Origin: Desulfosediminicola ganghwensis
Lineage (GTDB): Bacteria > Desulfobacterota > Desulfobulbia > Desulfobulbales > Desulfocapsaceae
Direction of reading: 5' to 3'
DNA length: 64,000 nt
Assembly: GCF_005116675.2 (NCBI RefSeq)
Contig: NZ_CP050699.1
Coordinates: 1,077,001 to 1,141,000, forward strand
In this document: piece after piece, positions 28,637 through 40,863 of the stretch
Layout of the letters: each line of letters starts with the position of its first letter
Numbering within the stretch: the stretch's first letter is position 1
Translations under genes and position numbers: made by a program
Notes under the pieces: model-generated
Told to the model about the DNA's origin: nothing
Seen by the model: the letters and a program-made list of their open reading frames with translations, nothing else
Database searches by the model: none

Positions 28637-29974
28637 TTAACGATTTACAACCCTCACCTGTGCAAACTGTCTATGGCCTTCGGTTGAACCGTGAAAACCA
28701 AGCCCGCTCTGTTTTGCTCCAACCCAGGGGGAGTCTCCTTCGCCCCCCACACCCTGGTTGATACCGATCATTCCAGCTTCGAGCCGACCGGCAATTGTGT
28801 TTGCGCCGGAACCGCCAAAGACCACAGCTCCCAGGCCATAGTCACTGTGATTGGCTCGTGTTATGGCATTTTCAATATCGCTATAGGTGCTGATGCAGAT
28901 CAGTGGCCCAAAGGTCTCTTCCTGCTCGACCCGCATGTCTGGTGTCATGCCTGCTATTACGGTGGGCTGGATATAGGGTGGTTGCTGGTCGTCAGAGCCC
29001 AACAGCAGCTTTGCGCCCTTTTCAACAGCATCCTTTATGTGGGCCAGAACTGTGCGATGCTGGCGGTGATTGACAATGGGGCCGATGTTGACGTTGTCCA
29101 TGTTCCATGGGCCAACCCTGTACTGACGGGCGTAACCTACCACCAACTCATTGAATTCGGCGGCCACAGTTTCATCCACGTAGATTCGCTCGGTGGAGGT
29201 ACACATCTGGCCAGCGTTCTCGAAACTGCTGGCAACGGCAAAACGAGCGGCGGCGGCGAGGTCGGCATCGGCCATGACGAGCATCGGGTCATTGCCGCCC
29301 AACTCCATTACCAGGCGTTTAAGACTTGTGGCGGCTCTTTGCATGATATCTTTACCTGCGGCACGGGAGCCGGTAAACGCGATCATGTTCACATCGCTCT
29401 CTACCAGCATTTTGCCCTGTTCTCCGTCGCCGTGGACGATCTGCAGCACATGTTCAGGTAGTTTTCCTGCCACCAGGTCGAAGAATGCCTGGGCGATGAG
29501 CGGCGTTTCTTCCGATGGTTTCCAGATGACAGTGTTGCCTGCAACCAGGGCAGGAATCAGCAGGTTGTTAGCCATTGCCAGTGGATAATTCCAGGGGGAG
29601 ATCACTGCCACGATCCCGAAGGGTTTGTATTCAATTGTTGTTCGCCCAATAGAGGAAGGCTGCAGGGCGTTCGCTACCGCCTGAGCAATGTAGGGGCCGC
29701 CGTAGATGGTGCCGCTTACTTCACCGGTGGCGCGACGGATATCCTTCCCCATCTCCCGGCCGAGAAGCTCCGCCAGCCGGTGAAGTTCCGGCTCGGCGGC
29801 GGCCCATGCCTTCTCAACCAGGCCGGTGCGTTGTGCTGTGCCGAGATCACTCCACTGGGCGGAGGCTGTTCTGGCCTGGATAACCACTTGCTCTATCTGG
29901 TTCTCCGTTGCCACCTCAACCGCCCCGAGCAATTCACCATTGCCGGGATCAAATGATTGCAGTTGTTGACTCAT
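28637..29974 (-). CDS. NAD(P)+-dependent aldehyde dehydrogenase (succinate-semialdehyde type)
   Basis: 445 residues, slightly short for ALDH. The NAD site shows SPWNYPLAMANNLLIPAL and FTGSRAAGKDI; the general base Glu is in MELGGNDP and the nucleophile Cys in NAGQMCTSTERIYV, followed by EETFGPL. Closest in motif content to succinate-semialdehyde or similar dehydrogenases; the true aldehyde is not known. It precedes the peroxiredoxin gene on the same strand, which suggests detoxification of aldehydes and peroxides together. Confidence 0.9.
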   Translation of the reverse strand: MSQQLQSFDPGNGELLGAVEVATENQIEQVVIQARTASAQWSDLGTAQRTGLVEKAWAAAEPELHRLAELLGREMGKDIRRATGEVSGTIYGGPYIAQAVANALQPSSIGRTTIEYKPFGIVAVISPWNYPLAMANNLLIPALVAGNTVIWKPSEETPLIAQAFFDLVAGKLPEHVLQIVHGDGEQGKMLVESDVNMIAFTGSRAAGKDIMQRAATSLKRLVMELGGNDPMLVMADADLAAAARFAVASSFENAGQMCTSTERIYVDETVAAEFNELVVGYARQYRVGPWNMDNVNIGPIVNHRQHRTVLAHIKDAVEKGAKLLLGSDDQQPPYIQPTVIAGMTPDMRVEQEETFGPLICISTYSDIENAITRANHSDYGLGAVVFGGSGANTIAGRLEAGMIGINQGVGGEGDSPWVGAKQSGLGFHGSTEGHRQFAQVRVVNR

Positions 29975-30030
29975 AATCTATTCCAATCGCTGACTGTAAT
30001 TTCATAAAGGTAAGGTGTCCTGCTCGTTTG

Positions 30031-30624
30031 TTAACCGACGGGTGGAAACTGATCGTTCATGTGGTCGGTAAATCGTTTGAAATCATTCTCAACATCCGGG
30101 TTCTTGAGGACATCGTAGCAGGCGAAGGTTTTCAGTGGTTCCATGCCGAAAAACCTGAAGTTCAGGTGGGTCGGCCAGAACAGCTCATCATGCCCTTTGC
30201 CTTCAAAAAAGGTCTGTTCAGAGTTGTCAAAAGCAATGGCCGGAGCGTTGTAGGTAAGAGAGATCATATACTTCTTTCCCGCCAGCGTGCCGCCGCTGCC
30301 ATACTGCTTTGCCGGGTCTTTTCTGGTACGGCCGTCGCCATCGCAGAGTCTGCCATCCATGCCGGCAGTGTACACTTCATCCATATATTTTTTAAAAGTC
30401 CAGGGCACACCCATCCAGTTTGCCGGAGTCTGCAGGATGATGACATCGGCCCATTGATGTTTTTCGATCTCCTGTTCAACCTCATATTGGCTCATGGAAC
30501 TGTGTTGAATAGTATATCCCCTTGTCTGCAGGTTCTCTGCTGCCATTTCAACCAGGGTTCGGTTGAGTTTTCCTTCTGAGAAAGGATATGGTTCGTGGGT
30601 GTTGATAATCAGTACGTTTTTCAT
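30031..30624 (-). CDS. MdaB-type NADPH:quinone oxidoreductase
   Basis: 197 residues, FAD-dependent flavodoxin-like fold. Motifs are [18 protein letters not shown] at the N-terminus, [21 protein letters not shown] in the middle and [11 protein letters not shown] later, as in E. coli MdaB. It performs two-electron quinone reduction and so avoids semiquinone radicals. RBS AGGAG. Two TetR-type operator copies at 30706-30721 and 30799-30814 lie upstream, which ties it to the regulator at 40212-40775. Confidence 0.88.
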   Translation of the reverse strand: MKNVLIINTHEPYPFSEGKLNRTLVEMAAENLQTRGYTIQHSSMSQYEVEQEIEKHQWADVIILQTPANWMGVPWTFKKYMDEVYTAGMDGRLCDGDGRTRKDPAKQYGSGGTLAGKKYMISLTYNAPAIAFDNSEQTFFEGKGHDELFWPTHLNFRFFGMEPLKTFACYDVLKNPDVENDFKRFTDHMNDQFPPVG

Positions 30625-30705
30625 AGAATTTCTCCTGTGTGTTGTATCGTTGACCGGTAGCGGGTTGTCTCAACAATACCTTTCAGCATTTTCACAACCT
30701 GTCAA

Positions 30706-30721
30706 CCTACTGAAAGGTAGG
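30706..30721. promoter_or_regulatory. TetR-type operator, mdaB proximal
   Basis: CCTACT-GAAA-GGTAGG: a 16-base site with five paired bases on each side. It shares the invariant GGTAGG half with four other sites in this window and lies 82 bases upstream of the MdaB-type gene. Confidence 0.65.
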
Positions 30722-30798
30722 CTGCCTTGGTAAGTGTATTAACCACTGAAAATCAGTTCAGCGACGCTAAGGGTAGCTAACTTGAGACAGCCTGTCAA

Positions 30799-30814
30799 CC
30801 AATCAGTAGGTAGG
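30799..30814. promoter_or_regulatory. TetR-type operator, mdaB distal
   Basis: CCAATC-AGTA-GGTAGG: the right half-site is intact, the left half is degenerate. It lies 93 bases from the proximal copy. The weakest of the five sites. Confidence 0.4.
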
Positions 30815-30945
30815 CAGTGTGTTTTTATTTTTCTATCTTTAACGTTACTTCTGATATCTTGAGGGATATTGGGCAACTGGCAACTTCAATTTTTAGAAAG
30901 GGTAAAGTTGCCCAATGTGCGGCTTTGTTTTTCAGCAGGAGCTTA

Positions 30946-31725
30946 TCAGCGTCCCTGCCATTCGGGCTTTCTTTTTTCCAGAAAAGCGCTCACCCCTTCA
31001 TGGGCGTCGTGGGTGGTGCACAGCCGGGCAAAAGCGTCATTCATATAGTCGAACTGGTTGAGGTAGCCCAGGTCTTCGGAGCCGTAGAAGCCTTTTTTGG
31101 CAATCTGTACCGCTACCGGGCTTTTCCTGGCCAGCTCCACAGCCCATTTGTATGCCGCATCATCCAGTTCTTCTTTGGGGACCATACGGTTGATAAGGCC
31201 AAACTTAAGGAGCTCGGGTGCCTTGATGAGGTCGCCGTAGAGCAGCAGTTCCAATGCCTTTTTCCTGCCGACAACCCGGGCCACGGGAATAACCGGGCCA
31301 ACACAGTTCAGGCCGACATTGATGGCGGTCAGCCCCATCTTGGCATTCTCTGCAGCAATAGTCAGGTCGGCCGAGACGGCCAGCCCCATACCGTTGGCGG
31401 CAGCCACGCCCTGCACCTTGGCTATAACCGGTTTGGCAATTTGAGCAATAGCGACCAGGGGCCGTTCCATATGCTCTATCCAGGCCTTGTATTCCAGCGC
31501 TGTTTTGCCCTTGAGTTCGTTGATATCGATGCCTGCGCAGAACGCCTTGCCTGCACCCTGGATCATAATGACCCGAACATCATTATTCCGGTCGAGGTCA
31601 GTGAGGGCCCTGTAGAGTTCATCCGCCATGTTGCTGGTGAATGTATTCAGTGCATCAGGTCGATTGAGTGAGATGATAGCAACATGGTGTGTGTCAACTT
31701 CAACAACAAGATTTTCGTAGCTCAT
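30946..31725 (-). CDS. Enoyl-CoA hydratase/isomerase family protein
   Basis: 259 residues, crotonase fold. The oxyanion-hole segments AFCAGIDINELKG and GVAAANGMGLAVSADL are conserved. The two catalytic Glu of true enoyl-CoA hydratase (in the usual GGGCELA and GxPPGxGGTQ motifs) are not present at their places, so it may be an isomerase, hydrolase or another crotonase reaction. RBS GGAG. A single gene on the minus strand between the N-ATPase operon and mdaB; no other fatty-acid degradation genes are nearby. Confidence 0.85.
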   Translation of the reverse strand: MSYENLVVEVDTHHVAIISLNRPDALNTFTSNMADELYRALTDLDRNNDVRVIMIQGAGKAFCAGIDINELKGKTALEYKAWIEHMERPLVAIAQIAKPVIAKVQGVAAANGMGLAVSADLTIAAENAKMGLTAINVGLNCVGPVIPVARVVGRKKALELLLYGDLIKAPELLKFGLINRMVPKEELDDAAYKWAVELARKSPVAVQIAKKGFYGSEDLGYLNQFDYMNDAFARLCTTHDAHEGVSAFLEKRKPEWQGR

Positions 31726-34179
<2,454 letters not shown>

Positions 34180-34183
<4 letters not shown>

Positions 34184-34452
34184 AAGAGAGAAAACAGCTG
34201 AGCAGGGATGTGGATCGTAAGGTTGAACGGATGAAAAAAGCCGAAAAAGAGCACCACACCATTCTCGGCCAGACCATTTACCTCACCACGCTGGGGCTGG
34301 TGCTTGTACTGCCGCTCATTGCAGGAGCATACCTTGGCCGTTGGCTCGACAGTATGCTGGAAGGATATTCGATTCGCTGGACTCTCAGTCTTCTGATTAT
34401 CGGGCTGGTTGTAGGTGCAGTCAATGTCTACTTGTTGATTCGGGGGCGTTGA
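34180..34452 (+). CDS. atpQ: AtpQ/AtpI-like membrane protein of the N-ATPase
   Basis: 90 residues from ATG 34180, overlapping the atpC stop by four bases. A charged N-terminus is followed by two transmembrane helices (about residues 30-50 and 63-85), the second with GLVVGAVNVYLLIRG. This is the AtpI/AtpZ-like subunit that N-type operons call AtpQ; it may help assembly of the c ring or Mg2+ supply. The next gene in most N-type operons, atpR, is not here: the stop codon abuts the atpB start. Confidence 0.82.
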
Positions 34453-35139
34453 ATGGGTGATGTTACAATAGGGGTGGATACTCTCTTTTTTGTAGGACCA
34501 TTTGCCATCAGCACCAGTCTGGGAACAAGTCTGCTACTGACGGCCGTGGTGAGTTTGGCGGCCTGGTTGATGGTCCGCCGTATGGGGGGAAAGCCGACTC
34601 GGCGGCAGGCGGTTACAGAGGCGATTGTGTCCGGTTTGGAAGACGCGGTAAGGCAGGTCGCAGGTGTGCATGCAGAGCGCATTATGCCCTTTATTTCGAC
34701 CCTGTGGGTATTTCTGATCTGCGGGAATCTGTTGGGACTCGTACCGGGAATGGACTCTCCAACGCGCGATCTGTCGGTGACAGCTGCTTTGGCGGTTACT
34801 GTTTTCCTTTCAGTTCATTGGTTTGGTATCACGACGCAGGGATGGGGCAACTATTTCAGGCATTACCTCAGTCCGAATCCCATTATGCTGCCATTTCATA
34901 TCATCAGTGAAATTACTCGCACGGTGGCACTTGCGGTACGGCTGTTCGGGAACATGATGAGCCTGGAGTTGGCGGCCTTTCTTGTGCTGATGGTCGCCGG
35001 CTTCCTGGTGCCAATCCCGATCCTGATGCTCCATATCGTGGAGGCGTTGGTTCAGGCGTATATATTCGGGATGTTGGCTCTTATCTATGTTGTCGGAGGC
35101 ATCCAATCCCATGAAGAACGTTCGAATTCCTCCAGGTAG
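34453..35139 (+). CDS. atpB: N-type ATP synthase a subunit
   Basis: 228 residues with five or six transmembrane helices. The essential Arg is in the motif TVALAVRLFGNMMSLELAA, and the last helix contains EALVQAYIFGMLALIYV, the usual ion-channel signature. It forms the stator half-channels next to the c ring. It starts on the base after the atpQ stop, with no room for atpR. Confidence 0.93.
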   Translation: MGDVTIGVDTLFFVGPFAISTSLGTSLLLTAVVSLAAWLMVRRMGGKPTRRQAVTEAIVSGLEDAVRQVAGVHAERIMPFISTLWVFLICGNLLGLVPGMDSPTRDLSVTAALAVTVFLSVHWFGITTQGWGNYFRHYLSPNPIMLPFHIISEITRTVALAVRLFGNMMSLELAAFLVLMVAGFLVPIPILMLHIVEALVQAYIFGMLALIYVVGGIQSHEERSNSSR

Positions 35140-35169
35140 TGTGAATGCCTGGCAGAAGAGGAGGAAGAT

Positions 35170-35439
35170 ATGGCAGAAATGAATATGATTGTACAGATTT
35201 CAACTCTCGCGGCTGTTATAGGGCTTGCCATTGGGGTACAACTGCCGGCGCTTGCCATGGGGAAGGCAATAACCAGTGCTCTGGAAGCACTGGCCCGACA
35301 ACCTGAAGCTGAAAAAGCCATTATGCGGACCCTGTTCATCGGCTTGGCAATGATTGAATCTCTCGCCATATACGTGTTGGTTATCGTCCTGATCATCCTA
35401 TTTCGTAATCCATTGCTGGAATATCTGCTTCATCCTTAA
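35170..35439 (+). CDS. atpE: N-type ATP synthase c subunit
   Basis: 89 residues, two-helix hairpin with the polar loop ARQPEA (Arg43). The ion-binding Glu is Glu63 in MIESLAIY, with Ser64 and Tyr68 spaced as in Na+-binding c subunits. Aligned on the loop, the position of Na+ ligand Gln32 of Ilyobacter tartaricus c is Met30 here, which speaks against simple Na+ binding; the Gln at 24 is out of register. Known N-type rings include proton-binding ones, so H+ coupling is possible. RBS GAGGAGG. Confidence 0.93.
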   Translation: MAEMNMIVQISTLAAVIGLAIGVQLPALAMGKAITSALEALARQPEAEKAIMRTLFIGLAMIESLAIYVLVIVLIILFRNPLLEYLLHP

Positions 35440-35450
35440 TGAGGAGTACC

Positions 35451-36215
35451 GTGGAACTGAACTGGACGACTTTTATTCTTGAAATACTGAATTTTCTGGT
35501 TCTTGTCTGGCTATTAAAGCGTCTTTTTTATAGGCCGGTGCAGGAGATGATTGAAAAGCGCCGTAAGGGCATTGAACAACAGTTTGAAAATTCCCGAAAG
35601 ATCCAGGAAAGGGCGGAAAATCTCCAAAACCAATATGAATACCGCCTGGAGGAGTGGGAAAGTGAGCGGCAGGCGGCACGTTCCAACCTGGAAAACGAAC
35701 TGGCTAAAGAGAGTCGGAGACTGTTCGACAAGCTGCAGGATGAACTGGAGGCTGAACGAAAAAAGCAAGAGGTTCTCACTGAGCGTCAGGTAAAGGAGCA
35801 GCTGGAAAAGGCTGAAATCCGTGCGTTGGAGCTAGGGGCCCGTTTTGCAGCGTCTGTTTTGAAAGAACTAAGGGCGGAACAGTTGGAGGCACGAATTATT
35901 GACCTGTTGCTGCGGCAACTAGGGGAGATTTCAGGGGAGAAACTGAACGGTCTGGCCACCGTGAGTGAGCAGGGGCGTCAGCAGGAAGTCTATATTGTCA
36001 GTGCATATCCTCTGAACCGTATTCAGCAACAGAAACTTGAAGAGTGCCTGCAAAAATTGCTGTCTGCCCCGTTGGCACTAAGCTTTTCAGAAGATGATGA
36101 GCTGATTGCCGGGTTGCGTATGACTATCGGGCCGTGGGTGATCCGTGCCAATCTTAAAGATGAGTTGAAGACCTTTGCTGACATGGCCCGAATCTCGGGT
36201 AAACATTTTGTCTAA
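35451..36215 (+). CDS. atpF: N-type ATP synthase b subunit with delta-like C-terminus
   Basis: 254 residues from GTG 35451 (GGAG upstream); an ATG at 35439 that overlaps the atpE stop is a weaker alternative. One N-terminal membrane helix, then a long coiled coil rich in Glu, Arg and Gln (about residues 30-150). From about residue 165 the sequence changes: [21 protein letters not shown] resembles the C-terminal domain of the delta/OSCP subunit. No separate delta gene is in the operon, so this is a b-delta fusion that forms the whole peripheral stalk contact. Confidence 0.88.
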   Translation: MELNWTTFILEILNFLVLVWLLKRLFYRPVQEMIEKRRKGIEQQFENSRKIQERAENLQNQYEYRLEEWESERQAARSNLENELAKESRRLFDKLQDELEAERKKQEVLTERQVKEQLEKAEIRALELGARFAASVLKELRAEQLEARIIDLLLRQLGEISGEKLNGLATVSEQGRQQEVYIVSAYPLNRIQQQKLEECLQKLLSAPLALSFSEDDELIAGLRMTIGPWVIRANLKDELKTFADMARISGKHFV

Positions 36216-36361
36216 AAACAGGAAAAATATTTTTACTTGCAACCATTGCAATGACCACAAGCAAAGGTGCAATTCGACAAGATGTTCAGGGGAAATGCGG
36301 GATGGCCCACAGGCTCCTAATCCCGATATTTCATAACTACTTTTCAGATGAAGAGGGCATT

Positions 36362-37867
36362 ATGCCAGACAACATGCCTGTTTCCGGAACCGGCGCCAGC
36401 CTTCTGCAGCGCCTCGAGTCCTGGGTTGCCGATTATCGCTTTCGGCCAAGGTTCACCGAGCAGGGGCAGCTGGTTTCAGTTGGTGACGGTATTGCCTGGA
36501 TCAGCGGGCTGCCATCCGCAAGAATGAACGGACTTGTCATGTTTGCCGATGAAAGCCGGGCTATGGTCTTTGACCTTTCCGTTGACCGTGTGGGGGTGGT
36601 GCTGCTTGATGACAGCCAGGAGCTCACCTCGGGCATGCCGGTTTATCTCACCAATGAGCGGCTCAGTGTACCGACCGGAAACGGGCTGATCGGAAGGGTT
36701 GTGGACCCATTGGGGCGGCCGCTCGACGACGAGGGTGAGCTTGGTGATTGGGTTCTGCGTCCAATTGAGCAGAAATCACCACCGATAATTCACAGGGATT
36801 TCGTAAATAACCCGCTCTATACAGGTATTAAGGTGATTGACACCCTCATCCCGATCGGCAAGGGGCAGCGTCAGTTGATCATCGGCGATGAGGGGCTGGG
36901 GCGCAGCTCTCTCGCCATTGATGCCGTTATCAATCAGCGCGGTCTCAAGGTGTTATGCGTCTATGTGCTGGTGGGGCAGAAACGCTCTTCGGTAATCAGC
37001 ACCATTAATACTCTGCGTAAATTTGAGGCGATGGAGTATACGACAATTGTTGTAGCCGAGGCCAGCACCTTGCCCGGGATGCAATTTCTTGCTCCATTTT
37101 CAGGCTGCACCATGGCGGAATCATGGATGCATACAGGGCATGACACTCTCATAATCTACGATGACCTCAGCACGCATGCGAAGATTTACCGGGAACTGTC
37201 GCTTCTTTTGCGTCGACATCCCGGCCGGGAAGCATATCCGGGTGACATCTTTTCAATACATGCCGGTCTGCTTGAACGCAGCACCACCCTTTCTGCAGAG
37301 ACCGGTAGCGGTTCAATGACTGCCCTGCCGATTGTTGAGACAGAGCAGGGGGATATTGCCGGTTATATCCCTACCAACCTTATTTCCATTACCGACGGCC
37401 AGATTTATCTCGATCTGAATCTGTTTTCTGCAGGCTATCGTCCGGCTATTGATGTGACCAGATCGGTTTCGAGAATTGGCGGTCAGGCACAGCATTCGAA
37501 GATCAAGAAAGAAGCGGGAAGAATGAAGCTCGACTATCTGCAGTTTCTGGAACTTGAAATGTTTACACGGTTTGGTGCCAAGCTGGAAGCCTCGATGGAA
37601 CATGCCATTCGCCGGGGGCGAATTTTGCGGGAAATACTTAAGCAGGAGCAGCGCAACCCTCTTTCGGCTGAGTTTCAGCTGGCCTGGCTCATTGCTTATA
37701 ACACCGGTCTATTCGATAAGCTTGAACACTCTGAGGTGCCGAATGTACTGGAATACCTTGCAGGAAAACTCAATGATGAGCCGCTTAGTCTTGAGGCGAG
37801 CAGGGAAAGCTGGCTGGAGAAAGTGAATTTCTGGCTCAAGAACTTTCCACGACAGAATATGATATGA
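36362..37867 (+). CDS. atpA: N-type ATP synthase alpha subunit
   Basis: 501 residues from ATG 36362 (AGAGG six bases upstream); the frame is open upstream but has no better start. Non-catalytic F1 subunit with the arginine finger in [13 protein letters not shown]. The P-loop is unusual: residues 175-183 read GDEGLGRSS where alpha subunits have GDRQTGKTA, so the Walker Lys is Arg181. This may weaken nucleotide binding at the regulatory site. The rest of the fold ([27 protein letters not shown]) is normal. Confidence 0.95.
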   Translation: MPDNMPVSGTGASLLQRLESWVADYRFRPRFTEQGQLVSVGDGIAWISGLPSARMNGLVMFADESRAMVFDLSVDRVGVVLLDDSQELTSGMPVYLTNERLSVPTGNGLIGRVVDPLGRPLDDEGELGDWVLRPIEQKSPPIIHRDFVNNPLYTGIKVIDTLIPIGKGQRQLIIGDEGLGRSSLAIDAVINQRGLKVLCVYVLVGQKRSSVISTINTLRKFEAMEYTTIVVAEASTLPGMQFLAPFSGCTMAESWMHTGHDTLIIYDDLSTHAKIYRELSLLLRRHPGREAYPGDIFSIHAGLLERSTTLSAETGSGSMTALPIVETEQGDIAGYIPTNLISITDGQIYLDLNLFSAGYRPAIDVTRSVSRIGGQAQHSKIKKEAGRMKLDYLQFLELEMFTRFGAKLEASMEHAIRRGRILREILKQEQRNPLSAEFQLAWLIAYNTGLFDKLEHSEVPNVLEYLAGKLNDEPLSLEASRESWLEKVNFWLKNFPRQNMI

Positions 37868-38709
37868 GCAAGTTCAGAAAGGTCGAATACCACATTCAAC
37901 AGCTGCGGGAGTTGCAATCGATCATTACCTCAATGAAAACGCTCTCCCAGCTGGAATTGCGGAAACTGACCGGCCGGGCAGAGCATTATCGGGAGATCGC
38001 ACGGGTCCTGCAGGAAATGGTTGACGATTATATGGTGAATTTCCCCCAGCCGCACCCGATTGCAGGTGATGATTTGGTTATGGTTATTGGTTCTGAGCGG
38101 GGATTTTGCGGCCCCTTCAATGAACTGCTTGGGGAAGCGCTCCTGACAGGTCAGGCGAGTGTGAAGGAAAAACCGTGGCGGGTGCTGGCAATAGGCAGAA
38201 AACTCTGTAGCCATCTTGATGACCGGCTACCGGGATACATACCATTGGCAGGGGCCGGAACCAGTGAAGAGCTAGCTACTGTATTGCCTCGGATAGTCAC
38301 AACTGTGCAGCGTCAGATGGGTGAACAAAAATGCACTAAGCTTCTGGTTCTCAGTCATGGTGATGATGAAGGGGTGGTGGCAGTCAGTCACCTGCTGCCT
38401 CCCAAGCCGGTTCAAAAGGAGAGGGAGAAGCTGATTCCGCCACATCTCTACCTGGAACAGGCTGTTTTTTTTCGTGAGTTCCTCTCACATTACCTGTACC
38501 TCAGCGTTATCCGGCTATTCACCGTCTCACTAATGATTGAAAACCGTTATCGGGTCGAACACTTGGGGGGAGCAGTGCACAGGCTCGACGAGCGGCTGCA
38601 GACACTGTGCACCAAGGCAAGATCGTTGCGTCAGGAGGAGATCACAGAGGAGATTGAGATGATACTCTTAGGTAGCGGCACCTTTGATGCTGGATTGTCT
38701 GGGTTCTGA
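37864..38709 (+). CDS. atpG: N-type ATP synthase gamma subunit
   Basis: 281 residues, overlapping the atpA stop by four bases (ATGA). N- and C-terminal helices form the rotor coiled coil, with the typical middle segment [11 protein letters not shown] near residue 75. The C-terminal helix is [20 protein letters not shown]. Last gene of the atpDCQBEFAG operon. A short repeat (TGCGG-N4-CCGCA at 38922-38936) follows at a distance; no strong terminator was found. Confidence 0.93.
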   Translation: MSKFRKVEYHIQQLRELQSIITSMKTLSQLELRKLTGRAEHYREIARVLQEMVDDYMVNFPQPHPIAGDDLVMVIGSERGFCGPFNELLGEALLTGQASVKEKPWRVLAIGRKLCSHLDDRLPGYIPLAGAGTSEELATVLPRIVTTVQRQMGEQKCTKLLVLSHGDDEGVVAVSHLLPPKPVQKEREKLIPPHLYLEQAVFFREFLSHYLYLSVIRLFTVSLMIENRYRVEHLGGAVHRLDERLQTLCTKARSLRQEEITEEIEMILLGSGTFDAGLSGF

Positions 38710-38990
38710 AAGTGCATTGAGCAGATCCACAGCTTATGAGTTTTGAGGAACGAATTGGCAGGGGGAAGAGGATGGACGTATTACAGAATGTCACTTTGAA
38801 ATGTTCAGGAGAACTTTTGTCTGAAGAGATTTCCTCTATTTTTGTGACACAAACAAGAAAATGTTGTTGGCAGGACTTTTGCCTTCATTACTTGCAGCCA
38901 GCTGTCGCACTAAGCCTTTTCTGCGGAGTCCCGCAAAGCTCGTTTACCTGATTTGGCGAAAAATTGTAATAGCCCGACAGGCTCCTGACG

Positions 38991-40130
38991 TTATATATAT
39001 CGCTGCATGATCCTGTCGATCACCTGGTCCATATTATCGACCCGGACCCCGAACTGGTCGCACATCTGCTGGGCATAGCCGCGGGTAACAGGGCTTTTCA
39101 AATCTCCTATGCTGGAGATGCGGTGGGTACGGCGTCCTATGCAGAACAGGAGCTGTTCTTCAGGTTCCAGTTCAAGGAATTCCCGGACAGGCCTCATCAT
39201 CTGTTCTTTATCACCGGGCAATACTCCATCAACTTCCGGGAAAAGGTTGAGCACATGGTCGCTCCTGACCGTACTGGTGATGCCATCAAGCGACTCAAGG
39301 AAGAGCAGCAGCTCGCGGGAGGTGTCTACCTCACCCATTTTGTCGAACTCGTTATTCCTGAACTGTTGGGTCAGCGGCGCGGCGGTCGGCATGGCAAGGG
39401 TTCTCAGCCTGATAAAGTCCGGATTGATCTGATTCAGGGCGTCTGCAGTCTCTTCGGCATTTTCCTGCCAGAGACTCTTGCCGCCCAGGCCAGGCATGTA
39501 GTACTCAGAAAGTTGCATGCCGGCTCTTTTAATCTTTTTTCCGGCGTGTATCTGGGTGGCTTTGTCGGTACCCTTTTTCACCATTTTAAGGACTTCATCG
39601 GATCCTGATTCCATGCCGATATGAATCCGGTTGAGGCCGGCTTCTGCCATTTGAGCCAGATGATCGTCACTGATTCTGGCAATGGTATGGCTGCGGGCAT
39701 AGGAGGTAACTCGCTCTACATTGGGAAACGCCTGACGGAGGTGGCGCAGGATACGGATAAGATCATCCGGCTTTATGATGAGACTGTTCCCATCCTGCAG
39801 AAAGATCGATTTCATGCCACCGGAGATGAAGTTGTATGCTCCGTTTATGGCATAGTTGTCCTGTTGCTGGCCTGGAGGGGCAATGTTTTCCAATGAACTG
39901 CCAGTTCGCCGAGCCTCAAGAATGGCGTCTACATACCACTTCACTGTATCTATGTCCCGAAGCACATGTTCAACAGGACGCAAGCTGAATGTCGTGCCTT
40001 TATAGACTGGGCAGAAGGTGCATCGGTTCCACGGACAGTTACGGCTAATGCGGATAAGTAAGCTCTCCGCTTCACTGGGGGGGCGAATTGGCCCCTGTTC
40101 GAAACCTTTATATTCTTCTACTTTTTTCAT
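38991..40130 (-). CDS. Radical SAM protein with CPWNRCTFC motif
   Basis: 379 residues from ATG 40130; a longer frame exists upstream but it covers the operator. The [4Fe-4S] motif is NCPWNRCTFC near residue 30. The SAM-binding GIGMESGSD-like segment and VTSYARSHTI follow in the TIM barrel. This is the B12-independent radical SAM group whose members have that CPWN start; the reaction is unknown. The gene is directly downstream of a TetR-type operator palindrome and near a MoaD-like gene, so the pair may act on a small molecule or a cofactor. Confidence 0.88.
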   Translation of the reverse strand: MKKVEEYKGFEQGPIRPPSEAESLLIRISRNCPWNRCTFCPVYKGTTFSLRPVEHVLRDIDTVKWYVDAILEARRTGSSLENIAPPGQQQDNYAINGAYNFISGGMKSIFLQDGNSLIIKPDDLIRILRHLRQAFPNVERVTSYARSHTIARISDDHLAQMAEAGLNRIHIGMESGSDEVLKMVKKGTDKATQIHAGKKIKRAGMQLSEYYMPGLGGKSLWQENAEETADALNQINPDFIRLRTLAMPTAAPLTQQFRNNEFDKMGEVDTSRELLLFLESLDGITSTVRSDHVLNLFPEVDGVLPGDKEQMMRPVREFLELEPEEQLLFCIGRRTHRISSIGDLKSPVTRGYAQQMCDQFGVRVDNMDQVIDRIMQRYI

Positions 40131-40162
40131 TGTATTTCGAAACCTCAATACAGATTCACGGA

Positions 40163-40192
40163 CATTGCACCTATCGGTAGGTAGGTGCAATG
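40163..40192. promoter_or_regulatory. TetR-type operator of the radical SAM gene
   Basis: CATTGCACCTA and TAGGTGCAATG form a perfect 11-base inverted repeat with an 8-base spacer. Inside it is the shared site CCTATC-GGTA-GGTAGG (40170-40185). It ends 33 bases upstream of the radical SAM start codon, a typical repressor position. Confidence 0.75.
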
Positions 40193-40211
40193 TTCGCAAA
40201 AAAAATCCCTG

Positions 40212-40775
40212 TCAACACTCAAGGGCCTTGATCATTATTTCCGCAGCTTTGTTAAACATGTCATCTCCGCCGTGAGATCGTGCAACGATCTGGGTTCCAA
40301 CCAGAAAAGAGAGAAAGGTGTAGGCGACCTCTTCATCTGTTCCGCTAATACGTAATGAATTATCCTCTCTTCCCTGGGCAAAAACGGTGGCGAAAATCGA
40401 AACAGTCATTTTTATGGAATCCTTCAGGATGTCGCAGGAATGTGCTGGCAGGGTGTTTTTATCGGTGCTTATCGATCCCACCAGACAAAGTTTGTTCTGC
40501 AACAAGCCCTGTTCAAAGACTCCGGCGAGCTTTCTGAGCTTTTCCGGAGCGGTCCCGTCTTCGTCCACTATTGCGCGATAGTTTTCACCGTATGTTGTTT
40601 GGCAACGCTTAAGCAATTCATCCACCAGGTCTTCCTTCTTGGGAAAATGATGGTGAATGCTGGCTTTTCTAATGCCGACGGCTTCGCTTATATGCTTGTA
40701 GCTCATCGCGTTGACACCAACGGTCTGAACAAGATCCTCGGCCACATCTAATATTTTGGTTCGTGTATCACTCAT
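40212..40775 (-). CDS. TetR/AcrR-family repressor
   Basis: 187 residues from ATG 40775, since the longer frame lacks a good start. The N-terminal HTH has MSYKHISEAVGIRKASIHHHFPKKEDLV (recognition helix around residues 34-43). The C-terminal ligand-binding domain begins with a Cys-rich helix (NKLCLVGSI, PAHSCDILK). The operator at 40785-40800 lies 10 bases before its start codon, so it should repress itself, the radical SAM gene, the MoaD-like gene and the distant mdaB gene. Confidence 0.9.
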   Translation of the reverse strand: MSDTRTKILDVAEDLVQTVGVNAMSYKHISEAVGIRKASIHHHFPKKEDLVDELLKRCQTTYGENYRAIVDEDGTAPEKLRKLAGVFEQGLLQNKLCLVGSISTDKNTLPAHSCDILKDSIKMTVSIFATVFAQGREDNSLRISGTDEEVAYTFLSFLVGTQIVARSHGGDDMFNKAAEIMIKALEC

Positions 40776-40784
40776 AGCTGACAA

Positions 40785-40800
40785 CCTGCCAGAAGGTAGG
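40785..40800. promoter_or_regulatory. TetR-type operator, autoregulatory
   Basis: CCTGCC-AGAA-GGTAGG: five of six bases pair in each half. It lies 10 bases upstream of the repressor ATG and shares the spacer AGAA with the perfect site at 41144-41159. Confidence 0.7.
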
Positions 40801-40863
40801 TCGCTTGTCAAGCGTAGATCGAAATGGTGCAGGTTGCGCCAATATTCGTCGGAGAGTTTGGGA

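Noticed and set aside
28691-29461. 256-codon plus-strand frame over the ALDH gene
   Set aside because: Antisense shadow; the minus strand carries the complete ALDH.
30817-31671. 284-codon plus-strand frame over the enoyl-CoA hydratase-like gene
   Set aside because: Antisense shadow without a family or RBS.
38736-38951. 71-codon plus-strand frame after atpG
   Set aside because: No RBS and no similarity to any ATPase subunit.
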